From Chrysomallon squamiferum (taxonomy: Eukaryota; Mollusca; Gastropoda; Neomphalida; Peltospiridae), in NCBI GenBank assembly GCA_012295275.1, contig CM022667.1, forward strand, positions 10,350,038 to 10,412,537: a DNA stretch of 62,500 nt, written 5' to 3'. The notes beneath the pieces were generated by a model. That model was not told the origin of the DNA. It saw only the letters and a program-made list of their open reading frames with translations, and searched no databases. Both the position numbers and the translations under genes were made by a program. Positions 50,352-62,226 of the stretch are shown piece by piece. Each line of letters begins with the position of its first letter. Position 1 is the first letter of the stretch.

Positions 50352-52394
50352 TGTATGTACATGTAGACACAATATTCCCACACAGCACACACACACACAA
50401 CATATGCATATACAACATACAAACAATACATACACACACTTAGATACTTTGAATGTTAATTGATTAATGCAGTAGATATATAATGATTTAATTTAAAAAA
50501 AAAAAAGGTTGATAGGAATGTCACACATATTCACATTAATTCTGATATGTCAGATCATTTTTGTTTTACAGTTAATATCTTTGTATTTAAAAGGAACAAA
50601 AAAATTGTAAATTAGATTTTTCACAGTTGAATATAATATTGCTTAATTATTTTTTAGAATGAAGCTGAGGGCATAAACAATGAGACTGCAAAAGAAAACA
50701 ACAACAGCATCTTAAAGCAGAGAACTTGCAATCCTTTTATTAGTGGACATCGATCATCAGTAGATAGCATTATGTCCAGCTTGTCTGATTTTCAGACAAA
50801 TCCTGAATTTGACAGGAACACAGGCAGAATTAATATGACAGAGACTGAAAACTTTCACAGTGGATTTATTCCTAATCGTCAGCGTGTTTTCAGTCAGTCC
50901 TCAGATTCTGGTTGTGAAAATCTTGTTCCTTCTTTCAGCAGGCAGTCATCAGATTCAGGAGTTTCCTGTGATCAGCCCAGTTTTAATCACACAAGTTCAC
51001 AAAATGCTGGAGAGTCTGTGTACAATACGAGAAATGGTGAAAACACTGGCTATGGCAATAGAAAAGAGAATAACAACCTCACAGAAGAGCTCAGATTAGA
51101 GGGAGGTAACTCTGTACGATCTAACTGTCACAAAGACTTTAGGGACATTGTTAATAAAGGACTTTCAGAAATCATTGATAAAGAAACGTCTTCGTTTTCT
51201 CTTCAAGAATTATCTTCGTACGACTGTAGAGAAAGTTCATCGTTGGATTATAACAAAAATTTGCAGTCTGCTGATCAAGAAGCCAGAGATAAAACTTCAT
51301 CAGATATGAAAGGATTTAGTTCAAATAGAGAGCAGAATTCTAGTCAAATAGCAAAGAACATGTGGGCAAGTGCACAGCAGATGCACAAAGCAAGGATGGA
51401 AGATTTGCAAAACAAACTAGGACGAATAAAACAACCTGATCCTCAGTTACTGAAAAAGCAGATACAGCAGTCTAGAGAGGCCGTTCAAGATGTCTACAGT
51501 GAAAAAGAGAAATTAAGGTTTGCCATGAGCTTTTTTTGTATTAAATCTGGGCAAATTTAGACCTGTATAATGCTGAATGGTATTTCTGTAGCACTTAACA
51601 GTTTAAATTTAAATTGTAATGAACACTGCTGATTATTTCCTTGAAACTCAGGTTTGTGTAATTAATACAGTAATGATGTTGTATTTTCAAAAACATCTGA
51701 AAATATTTTAGATTTTTTTATTTTTGTATCCTGACATTTAGATAAAAGAAACAAATAATTATACAATTTATTTTAGCCATTTTGGGAGTTCAGAGATAAA
51801 ATTAGGAAGTAGCTAGTACACACTGTGCTAATTGTTAAAGAGTTTTTGTTTTAATTTTACAACTTCTTAAAATTAATTTCATTATGAAAAATTATTTAAT
51901 TTTTTTGTCAAAGATGAAATAATTGCTTTTAAGTATATTTAAAGTCGTACCTCATATTTTTGTAAAAGTATTAATGTTCCGTACTGATATGATATTTTAT
52001 TATTATTATTTTTTATTATTATTTTGTTTTTATAAATAAGATAGTTTATCTGTATTAAGATATACTGCCACTTTTTATAAATGTTTTATTTTTTTGTAGC
52101 TCTTCCAATGAGGCAGATATCTGTCCATCCTATACTTGTATTATAAATATGGATGGCGAAAAACTTGTCCTAGCTTCCAGATGTCTCAAAACTCTCATGG
52201 TATGCTTAATTTTCTTTTGTTGCTGAATTTGACTAAGTAGAATTTAGAAAAGACAACAATCAGTGTGATGTATGTAGATCTTACAAACACCCCCAACCCT
52301 CCAAAAATGTATATATACTCTAAGATATGCCTATCCATTGTGTTGTGGATTTCATTGTGAACTTAAATTGAAACTGTTAATAATCATTTTTGCC

Positions 52395-52432
<38 letters not shown>

Positions 52433-53557
52433 AAAGTACTCCTTAGATTAGGCCATATATTCTAAAAACCACTAAGTAAAAACTGTGGCTAAAACAAGCA
52501 ACTAACTAAACAGTTTAAATCAATGAAGGCATCTTTAGATGGCAACTAAAAATACTATATATCCTTTATGACAGTATCCAGTTGCATAACAAATACTAGT
52601 AAAACATTTAAAATACATTATTTTAATGATCATTAAGCTAAATGTAACAGTTTCATGCCTCTGTTATTCCATCAGCATCATATTAAAAAAAGAATAAAAA
52701 TGTTTATTTCAGAAAGCTGCCAATAAAATTTGTCAGATGAAGGACACTAATTTGTTAAAAGTGGAGAGTACAGACACTTCTGATATTCAGGTATTTATTA
52801 CAAATATTACTTTATTTCCTTATCTATCTTTCATTTATTTATTTATTTTTTTACATTTATTGATATTTTATTTTTAATTCTTTCTTAATCTTTCATTGTT
52901 TTTTAACTTCATTTTATTCCTTTTGGGGCCAAATTTTGGTGCAACACATACTTCCCAGTGCCAGATATTTGGGGCAAAATTACCTGTTTTTCCCCTACAG
53001 CAGATAAAACACACCAAAAATGATATAAGTATTGTTCTTACACAATGCCATTTTAATAAATTTTAGAAAATGCAAAATGCAATTTGATGGATAACTCTAA
53101 CTTTTGTTTGTTTATTTTTTTTTTTTTTTTTTTTTTTTTTAAATATTGTAGTATTTACAGAAGTATAAAGTTCACTCAGAAGTGCAAGACACAGTTTATA
53201 TTTTTCTTAATTCATATATTTATTGTATTCTATAATTGAAAATGTGAAAAATTAATTATTTTGTTATAACTGTATAAGTTAATTTTTGTTTTTGTTTGAC
53301 AGCCTGGTGCTAGAAAAACTAAACTGTCCATTTCTAAACCAGAAGCTAAATACAGTCCTGTTAAAGGTTTCCTTTATTATTAATTTTTGTGTTCTTAATT
53401 GCTTCTTTCTTAATTTGTTTCCTTTTCATCTTTTCATTCTTTTTAACATTTTAGTTGTAGCTCTATTTTAAATTTGTTTCTTTATTAGAGATTTTAATGA
53501 AAACAAAATTAAAAAATATCTTATTAATTTTCTATAATTTCCCTTTATTTAAATATT

Positions 53558-53622
<65 letters not shown>

Positions 53623-53898
53623 GTCTGTCACTCATTTAGTTTTTCATACACTCTGTAACCAACAAGCTTTCATTCTAAAGTTATTTAAGTTATATTAATA
53701 TGAATTCCAGTGACACAACAACAGAACTTGGGCCAGGGTGATTGCTTTGGTCAGGGTTATAGGTTTTTTAATGAACAAATGTATACTTGGCACATGTTAG
53801 ACAAGCAAGTTGAGACAAAGTCTTCAACCACAAATGAAGATAAATCTTACAAGTTGGAATCAAAATATGTCAGAGAAAGTAAGTACAGTGAAAAGAAG

Positions 53899-53949
<51 letters not shown>

Positions 53950-55822
53950 AAAAAACAATTGCTCATATCAGTATTTATCAATTTGTTTTAAAACTTCCTG
54001 TTATTATTTTCTTATAAAAACAGTGAAAATATTCTGTTAAGTCTCTAAGAATAATGGTACAGTTTTGATGATTGTTTGTTTGTTTTATATAAAAAGAAAA
54101 ACAAATGAAATTAAATAAATAAATATATAAATAATGATTTTTAAAACTGTTTTATGTGTTAGTCTAAGTCGTTCAGTATACTGCATAATTTTTTTAATTT
54201 ATTTTTTTTTTCTTCACGTTAATTCACTGATCAAATTTCTTCATAGATTTAAAAATACTTTCTTCCTCATGGTATAAAAATACCTTGGATTAGCACTTAA
54301 TCCTTTTAATGCATTGACAGACAATAATGATCATTTTTGTTAATGGCTTTCTGTCATCTTCTCGACACATTTTATTACATTTGTGCAAATGTAGCACATA
54401 AATTGATCATAGAAAATTGACACTCAGACATTTTGTAAATGCACTTTCAGTTATTTTTTGATTATTATTATTATTATTTTTTGATTTTGATAACACTTTT
54501 GTATATGAAACTGGAACAATTTATTCTTTTTTTTTAGGATCACTTGTATTGTTATTCAGTACTTGCTCATCACATGTTCTTTGTTCTTGTAGAAACACAT
54601 ATACACATAACTGTATACTAATAACAACATATCTAATTAGACAAGCATATAATATGTTAAACAGAATAAAAAATAAGCACACACAGGGAAACACATATAT
54701 AATACAAATTTGATAATTTCATCTATTGAGCTATTACACTAAATATATTTTTATTTTTATTTTTATTATTTTTTAATAACCCGCCCTTTCCCCCAAAAAA
54801 TGAAAATTAAAAACAAAAATAAACAAATAAATAAATAAATATATAAATAAAAATAAGTAATAAAGTAGGTAAGTCAGTAAGTAAGTAAGGAAGGAAGTGA
54901 ATAAATAAATAAACTAAAAAACAAAACATTTTTTTTTGCCAGTTGTTACTGACTAAATTATATTTTTACAATTTACTTATGTGAAAATGGATAATATTTC
55001 AGACAACAAAATATGCTGTTATATTGGAAGCAATACTGACTTGGACACTAGACATTAAAATTTTAAAAATGTTCAGTAACTGAACAGAACTCTAAAATTT
55101 CATCTTTTATTAGACATTGGGCAGACAGTACAGTAAGTTTTTATCTTTTTTGGATACAGGACAGTACACTGATGTTTCAAATTGTTTCAGATATCAAAAA
55201 GTACACAGAGAAAAAGCTGCTGTCATTGGCTAAATCTTCAGTCGCAAGGACACAGCCAAAAAATTGGCACCTTTATCTGAATGCTTTCCCTGAAATCTGT
55301 CTCCTCAATCAGGAGGTAAATATTTGTCAAAGAAGAGGTTTTTTTTCTACTTTAGTACTGTTGTGAAGGATTATTTCTTACTAAAAAGTCTAAGTGAAAA
55401 AAATAGTGGCTGCAAGAAAAAATGTTTGACTGGTATCACATAACATTTTACTTCTCAAGTATTTTTATTGACAGTCATAATAATGTTCACTGTACACCAA
55501 GTAATAACAGCTTGTTTTCTTTTGGTCCAGTATTATACATGTAAGCCATTGTTAATTCTGTTGCTTAAAGAAGTCAGTACTCATTTCAGTAATGAAGAAA
55601 TAGAACTGAAAATATATTTAAGGGCCTTTAAACAATTCATTCATTAATTTATATATATATATAATTTATTGTAAAATATATTTGTAAATGTTCAGGTTGC
55701 TTGTTTCTTTTTCTTTCTTTTCCCCCTTTTCTCTACAGGGTGATTATTTCAATCCTTTTGACCTGAAGGCCTGTAACCCAGAAGCAGTGATGCCAAACCA
55801 GCCAGGAGTTTTTCGAGTTTGA
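49311..55822 (+). CDS. Unrecognised Ser-rich coiled-coil protein, whole gene (9 exons, 571 aa)
   Basis: Nine exons join with consistent phase and GT/AG signals from ATG 49311 to TGA 55820-55822. Residues 1-80 are basic then acidic (KKPRPLRRQIS, QMGDDDSDM). Residues 80-308 are Ser/Asn-rich and disordered, with two SSDSG motifs at about 160-164 and 176-180. Residues about 309-366 form a charged helix (KNMWASAQQMHKARMEDLQN). The ordered C-terminal part holds CIINMDGEKLVLASRCLKTL, KNWHLYLNAFPEICL and the end NPFDLKACNPEAV..QPGVFRV. No signal peptide or membrane segment. No family is recognised, so no function is assigned. Confidence 0.85.
50148..50269 (+). CDS. Unknown gene exon 2
   Basis: DMKPSLHSESVSVSKSLVEK then FKTLTITTKQMGDDDSDM. 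Acceptor TTTTTAAG, donor GTATGG, phase 1 to 0. An (AC)n array follows. Confidence 0.8.
50658..51517 (+). CDS. Unknown gene exon 3 (large, Ser-rich and coiled coil)
   Basis: 860 nt. It begins NEAEGINNETAKENNNSILK, contains SQSSDSG and RQSSDSG, and ends in the helix QQMHKARMEDLQNKLGRI and QQSREAVQDVYSEKEKL. Acceptor TTTTTAG, donor GTTTGC, ends in phase 2. Confidence 0.88.
52100..52199 (+). CDS. Unknown gene exon 4
   Basis: SSNEADICPSYTCIINMDGE then KLVLASRCLKTLM. Acceptor TTTTTTGTAG, donor GTATGC, phase 2 to 0. Confidence 0.85.
52713..52790 (+). CDS. Unknown gene exon 5
   Basis: KAANKICQMKDTNLLKVEST then DTSDIQ, phase 0-0. Acceptor TTATTTCAG, donor GTATTT. Confidence 0.85.
53303..53366 (+). 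CDS. Unknown gene exon 6
   Basis: PGARKTKLSISKPEAKYSPV then K. Acceptor TTTGACAG, donor GTTTCC, ends in phase 1. Confidence 0.75.
53566..53612. repeat. (TC)n microsatellite
   Basis: About 23 TC units in the intron between exons 6 and 7 of the unknown gene. Confidence 0.96.
53711..53878 (+). CDS. Unknown gene exon 7
   Basis: TQQQNLGQGDCFGQGYRFFN then EQMYTWHMLDKQVETKS and KLESKYVRE. Acceptor ATTCCAG, donor GTAAGT, phase 1-1. Without splicing the frame runs into a poly(A) tract. Confidence 0.82.
53899..53949. repeat. Poly(A) tract of about 50
   Basis: Starts about 20 nt beyond the exon 7 donor. Long homopolymers like this are prone to assembly and sequencing error. Confidence 0.95.
55191..55315 (+). 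CDS. Unknown gene exon 8
   Basis: IKKYTEKKLLSLAKSSVART then QPKNWHLYLNAFPEICLLNQ. Acceptor TTGTTTCAG, donor GTAAAT, ends in phase 0. Confidence 0.85.
55739..55822 (+). CDS. Unknown gene exon 9 (stop codon)
   Basis: GDYFNPFDLKACNPEAVMPN then QPGVFRV and TGA. Acceptor CTCTACAG after a long pyrimidine tract. Confidence 0.85.
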   Translation, partial: GDYFNPFDLKACNPEAVMPNQPGVFRV

Positions 55823-55928
55823 ACAGATCACTGAGTGATGAGAGCAGTGAAAATGAGTGATGCTGTGGTGCTTAGGAAGACATCTTGGATTTGTTTGTTC
55901 TTTTTTATTCAAAATGTTTATTGTAAGG

Positions 55929-55964
<36 letters not shown>

Positions 55965-56316
55965 TTTAAGTATTTTTCTAAACATTTATTACTTGAGAAT
56001 TCCATTAGTAAGAGCAACATAACTGATTTTCATGGAATAATTCATTTCTTTGCAAATTGTTTACAGAAATTTATTGTTATAGTGCTGAAGAAGGTTGTTT
56101 TCTTTTGTTTGTTTTTGTTTTAGACTGGGGGGTCATTTTATAAAATACTTCCAAAAATATATCACTGTAATATCCATGGGGGGGTATGGAAGGATATGTT
56201 TCTGCACAGTGTTAACAAAAGTTTATTATTATAAGATGATGCTGCTTTTTTTTTTTTTTTTTGTAAGTATGTTGTAAGTCATTCTTTAAAATAATTATAC
56301 AATTACACCAGTAGTT

Positions 56317-56319
<3 letters not shown>

Positions 56320-56362
<43 letters not shown>
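56320..56362. repeat. (AT)n microsatellite
   Basis: About 21 AT units in the probable 3' UTR of the nine-exon gene. Confidence 0.96.
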
Positions 56363-56365
<3 letters not shown>

Positions 56366-58079
56366 AGTTTTTGTTATTTTTTTATTTAGAAATAATGTTT
56401 GCAAAAGTTTATTAACATAATACTAAGTTAACATCATTAATTGAGGGAGTTTCTTTGGGGTTTTAAAAAAAATAATTTATGATTCTTCCAAGAATAAATA
56501 AGTGTAGTAGCTGTACTTAAGAAGATTTTACGTAGTGTGTTACCTGATGAAAGTTTAGTATTAATATTCTGAGAGAAAAAAAAAAAAGATTTGGGGTTTT
56601 TAATAAAAAAAATTCAAATATATAACTGTATAGGTTCAGTACTTATAAGCAGATGTAGTTTTCTGTGCTTTTTTAATAATAAATGTTACAAAAATATATT
56701 ATTACAACATGCAGAGGGATATATTATAGTAAAAAACATGAAATCAATGCAGTCATAACATTATTTTATTAATATTACCACAGCTTTATTTCTCACATTT
56801 ATTTTTTTATATTTTTTATTTTATTTATTTTTATTATACTATTTTTTTTGACATTTCAAAGAAAATGAACCAAAATTGTTATTAATAGAAACCATGATTA
56901 AATTCGTGTCGTTATTTTCATAAATGTTTTATTACCCATATGTAATGACTTCAGTCTTTTGCTAACCCAGGCCTACCTGATTCCTCTTTTGTGAACATGG
57001 CCCATTAAAAAAGAGCCCAGGTTTCAAGGACAAAAATAACTTACATAATACTTACCAACTGCCACAAAAACACGTATATACAACTGCACATCTATTTCTC
57101 AAATATATAGATTTACTTGTTGATGAAGTATCAAACAAAACAGTTTTATTGGGAAGAATATTATCTCCTAGGGTGGCCACACTCATTATTAGTAATTTAA
57201 TACCATTATTTTCATCCATCCTTGGCCATTTGATTGTATTTAACTGCTTTGATTTCATATGTTATTATAGCACATACACAAGACATGATACCTTCAACTT
57301 ACAGTCCATGGTGATGCTTTAGTATTCATATTGTTTTCACTTAACAGATAATGCTGGATAAGCTGCAGTGATGTTAATTTTTTGTCAATATTAGATCATA
57401 TTTTGTTTCATAATGTGAATTTGTGTGCATATGTATTTATGCATTTGTCCATGTGTTTAACTTTGTCAGTTCGTTTTCTTTTTTTTCTTTTTTAAAAGTT
57501 ACTTCCATTCCATATTTTTACTCTTTTTTTCTTTATTTTAATATTTTTTTTCTTTTTAAAAAAAAAAATTATTTGTCTATCATACTGTATTTGATAATTT
57601 TGCCACTTAAATGTTTGTTTAGATTTTAAAGGACCAAACATTCCGTGATTTTGCCAGTTTTCATTCATATGTAAATCTCAAAAAATATGCAAGTAACTGC
57701 GTTTTCTTTAGTTGAGCTGGATTTAATTTCTAATTCTCCAAATTTATGACAAAAATACATTATATCTATAATGAATTTACAATTAACTGACTTTTCTTTT
57801 TTCATTACTGTCATTTCCCAAAATAAATATGACATTTTTTATATAAATATTTGAATGTCAGTAATTTCACTTAGCAAATGGATATAAATTTTAAAAATTT
57901 TAAACTTTAGAAGCACTGGTTTTGAGATGTGCTAAAGTTGTATAATAATAAATATGAAAGCTGAGTAACAGATAATAATATAAGCATACAAGATATAAGA
58001 TATAATTTTTTGCTTATAGAAATGTGGTAACTCATAGTAAAGGAATCTGTCTTAAACAGTAATCCATTTACCATTCACT

Positions 58080-58660
58080 CACATTATTAAAATGTATATA
58101 CATGTATGGGGTTGTTTTCGTTATTTTCTTTCTAATTTCACATTCTTCATATACTCATATTCCATTATTAATACTATAAAAACAATACGTTTTTCTTCTT
58201 TTTGTTTCTTCTTTTTTTGTTTCTTTTGTATTCACATGCTATTGATTATCAGTACTAGTTAAAATGTATGTATGTGTATGTTTTTTGTTGTTTTCTTTTT
58301 AATTTCATATCATCCATACACCCATGTCCATTATTAGTGCTATAAAAAAATGCAAGTTTTGTTTTGTTTTCTTTGTTTTAACATTTTGTATTTACCATAT
58401 ATTCAAGTTTGTTATTAGTACTACTATAAAAAAGTACATGTTTTTTGTTGTTTTTATTTTGTATTCACATAAAATAACATTCATTATTAGTACTAGTTAA
58501 AATGTATGTATGTATATTTCTTTTATTTTCATATACATCATAAATTCATGTTTCTGTTATTGGTACTATTAAAAATATATGGTTTTCTGTTTTAAAATTT
58601 TATATTCATTATACAGTCATATTTTCTTTATTAGTACTAATTGTTTTTTGTTTTTCTTTT
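58080..58660. repeat. Diverged tandem repeat, about 7 copies of 80-110 bp
   Basis: Recurring core TTATTAGTACTA..TAAAAA followed by a T-rich block and TTCATAT or TTCACAT, in the order core, T-rich block, ATTCAT. A second family with T.TAATCTAGTCA cores follows at 58700-58870. Confidence 0.7.
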
Positions 58661-59982
58661 TAAAAATATATCTGTCAAATGTGTATGCTCTTTTTTCTTC
58701 TTTTTAAAGAAAAATGTTCTGTGATCTAGTCATTTGTATTTTCAAAAAAACTGTACATTTTTTAGCTTTTTCCCCAGTATTCTATAATCTAGTCAATGTA
58801 CTGCTGTGAATATAAGATATATGTGCAATTTTTTTTCTTTTGCTAAATGTTCCTTAATCTAGACATTTTTTTATTTATTGTTCCAATATATTATTTTATA
58901 CATATTTCTTTTTACATTTTTTCGTAATTATGTTTTCTTATTGTTACACCAGTTGCCATGTTACTAGTGTTTTGTCTTTCAATATATACTGATAAGTCAT
59001 CAAGTTACCATTGTTTTATGTTATTAGCAATAAGTACATTCTGCTGGTTGAATTATTCATTTAATACAAATGCATTAACTGAAATTGTGATTATCAATAA
59101 CAAAAATTTTTTTTTTTCTTTCTCTTAAATATTTATAGCTGCCGTCCTTTTTTTCCTGTTATTTTTAGCTTATACTTTTACAACATGTATTTATCAAATC
59201 TAGTCATTTTATATACTAAACATAATGCCAAGAACTGATATAATTTATATTTGTTTTAATCTTTTCATTTAAGTTTTTGTTCTAGTCATGTTTTAAATGT
59301 ATATCATACTGATATGCTGTATTTCTGTTGTATTTTCTTAATCATTAAAAAACATTGTATCAGAAACATCCATTGGTAAAGGGGAACCCATTTTTTTTGA
59401 TGTGTTCAGTTCAGCATTGTTCCTTTTTACCTTCTGATTGCTTATTATTAATATAATTATTTGAATGTTTTAAACAGGAATGTGAATAATAGTTAAAGAA
59501 AATGGTGAATGTGAACAATTTGTAGTATTTGAAATTATGCAAATACGATAAATCTTTTTGGTTTGTTGTGCCTGTGTATGGTTGTTGTGAATGTGTACTC
59601 TGTGTGTGTCTGTGTTTGTGTTTGTGTTTGTGTTCTGAAAGAGTGAGTATAGGCAGAAATAGAAAAGATAAGGGATAAGGACATAACTTGTACATAGAGA
59701 GAGAGGATAAAGAGAATATTTTGTATTTTTCAATGTTACATTTAATTAAAAATACATGATATGATTGTTGGTTGTAATGGTAGAACACATTTCAAACTGT
59801 TCATTAATAATCATTCCATACTGTTATTTTCATTATCAAGCTTTTTATTTACAAGGTCCAGTGTCATATTTACATTTTCATATTTTATTAGGAAACTCTG
59901 GATTTCCAGTATATATATGCAAGGTTGTGCAAAAAATTATTTTCTGTTTATATTGATGTTTCATTGAGATTGCATTAAAAAC

Positions 59983-60051
<69 letters not shown>

Positions 60052-60075
60052 TAAATAAATAAATAAATAAATAAA
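59983..60075. repeat. (AAT)n-(AAAT)n microsatellite
   Basis: About 22 AAT units followed by AAAT units, 320 bp before the candidate poly(A) signal. Confidence 0.96.
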
Positions 60076-60395
60076 AATAAAAATAAATAAATATAAATGA
60101 GAAAAATATAAATAAAAAAAAATATACTGATAAATAACTATGATAAGGATTTAAAATGCAGACATTTTAATTTGAAGAAAAATGTTTGGTGTCCACCATT
60201 TTATTATTATTTTAAACCTGATTATTATACAGGATTTTATTGTTCTGCATCTATGATAACTTACAAGGTGTTGATCTGATCTGTCAAAAAGACATATTAA
60301 TAACTGGCTACATTTAGTTTTCACTTTACCATGTGTGTTTTTGCAGAGTTTAGTATTATATTCCAAAGACAAATATTCATGTTATATTTTGCATT

Positions 60396-60401
60396 AATAA
60401 A
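60396..60401 (+). terminator. Candidate poly(A) signal AATAAA
   Basis: AATAAAGAG followed by A-rich and then GT/T-rich sequence (GTGTTTTGTCTC), the arrangement expected of a cleavage site. A nearer AATAAA at 56493 is an alternative end. Confidence 0.35.
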
Positions 60402-61033
60402 GAGAAAAAGAAGAAAAAAAAACTCTAAGTGTTTTGTCTCATTTGTTTTTCTTTTTAAGTGTCATTATCAAATGTTCCAGTGTTTTTAACCTCTTCAGTG
60501 ATTATTGTTATCCAGTGACAGAAATTTTCCAGAAGTAGACAATATTGAGATCTACTGAACCGATGAAAATGTAATTCAAAACACCTTAGATTCTGACATG
60601 ACAGTTTTTGGTGACCATGGAAACCATGTTAATATTTGTAGCTACCATAATGGCTGCCAATAAAATTGAAGATGTTAAAGTGCTAGTTTGAGAAGAAACT
60701 TGTGGCAGAAGTGCTTTTTGATATTTGTTTTCCTGTTGCCACATCAATTTATACAAATTGTGTTTGACATAAAATATATAAATATATATTTAAAAAAAAA
60801 AAAAGTCTCCAACATTCTTATGAGAATGCATGCATTTATACCAACTTTTCCAATAAAACATTTCTGATGTTTTTGTTAATTTTAGCAATAATGTAGGCAA
60901 AATATTGCTGTCATTATGAGAAAAAGAAAAAAATTTCAAAAGGTTAAAAAACACAGAGTTGTTATTGCTGCTGATAGTAACATATTTTCTTAAATCCATG
61001 ACCAATAATACCTTGAACCTTGAAAAAAATTAA

Positions 61034-61098
61034 CGTGCCAATCAGAGCAAGCTGTTGTGAAGCACGTCTACGACAGGCACGCTTTCTGACAGGTCCAA
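61034..61098 (+). repeat. Inverted dispersed-repeat copy 1
   Basis: Begins TTAACGTGCCAATCAGAGCA and runs to CTTTCTGACAGG. It matches the reverse complement of the segment ending at about 62225, roughly 80 percent identical by eye over about 60 bp. Confidence 0.7.
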
Positions 61099-61115
61099 TA
61101 ATAGTAGTTGTAGTA

Positions 61116-61161
<46 letters not shown>

Positions 61162-61716
61162 GGGTCAGATCTCAGTGTCCGTGGATACATGGTTATATAA
61201 AATAAAGTAATATTTGACTACTCATTGATACTGCTCATACTGTTAGGCATTGTTATAGCTAAAACAAATGAAAATCTTATTGATTACAGAATTCCATTAT
61301 ACTTTATGACGCCATAAAAGTAGAAATTATTATATAGTAATTTATTTACTTATTTATTTATTATTTTTTTAAAACCCCACTTTTTTTTTCTTCATATTTT
61401 CGATCCTCGTATGCTAAACCAACCCATAAAGAATTCTAATTAAAAATTAAATCAGTGGGAGTTTGTTGATCGGTTTTCAACATTTGCAAGCGTAACATTT
61501 AATATAACAGATTATATTTGTATGTTTATCCAAAGAAGAGCACTGAAAATAAATAAATGATATACTTAAAATTAAAAACAAAATAAACTGGAAATTATTA
61601 TACAATTTCTATTTCCAGATTTTATTAAACATCTTTTTCAGTCTTAGGTTTCCTTTATCAGTAGTGTTATAATGATATTATCCTTGTTATTTTACGAATT
61701 TGATTTCTATGTTACG

Positions 61717-61717
<1 letters not shown>

Positions 61718-61766
<49 letters not shown>
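61718..61766. repeat. (ATT)n microsatellite
   Basis: About 16 ATT units between the two inverted-repeat copies. Confidence 0.96.
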
Positions 61767-62063
61767 CGGCCTTCTAACTTCCAGTTTTGGTACGTGAGTG
61801 ATGTAAAACGATAGAGTCACTAAACAGTTTATTAAAAGTAATCACCAGGAATCTTTTGGTCAGTTATGAAAATAATAGAATTTATACCGAAGACCGATAA
61901 TAATGTGAGAGAGAGAGACATATCACAGATTTTATTACATAAATTAAAATTATTATTAAATGATTTTGTGTTGCCGAGGATAGCAACATTTTAAATTGGG
62001 AAGTGTGTGGTATAGAGAAATAATAGTCATTGTTTCCTATTCTATGAAGGTAGTATTAGCAAG

Positions 62064-62219
62064 ATGACTGCCTCCTACTGGAAGCTTTCGTTAGCTCTCG
62101 GAACTGCATGGTCATATGACATGACCAGATATGGCAACTGCTGCCTAGAATTCAAGGGAAACGTTATCAGAGACCGTGCCTGTCACAGACGTGATCACCA
62201 ACAGCTTGCTATGATTAGT
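62064..62219 (+). other. Non-repetitive GC-richer patch, possibly repeat-derived
   Basis: Open from MTASYWKLSLALGTAWSYDM to QQLAMI, followed by a GTACGT donor-like sequence. Part of it is the second inverted-repeat copy, so it is more likely a dispersed element than a gene. Left unassigned. Confidence 0.2.
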
Positions 62220-62226
62220 ACGTTAA
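62165..62226 (-). repeat. Inverted dispersed-repeat copy 2
   Basis: On the minus strand it begins TTAACGTACTAATCATAGCA, continues AGCTGTTGGTGATCACGTCT and reaches GGTCTCTGATAACG. Opposite orientation to copy 1, about 1.1 kb away. It could be a SINE-like element or the ends of a MITE. Confidence 0.7.

Larger units (their letters stand above)
55823..60401 (+). other. Probable long 3' UTR / 3' flank of the nine-exon gene
   Basis: Non-coding, T-rich on the plus strand. Candidate poly(A) signals are AATAAA at 56493-56498 and at 60396-60401, the latter followed by an A-rich stretch. How much is transcribed cannot be told from sequence. Confidence 0.4.

Noticed and set aside
61020-61205. Plus-strand ORF and possible tRNA-like stem at the inverted repeat
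   Set aside because: No tRNA A-box/B-box arrangement or cloverleaf could be drawn, and the ORF runs into an (AAT)n array.
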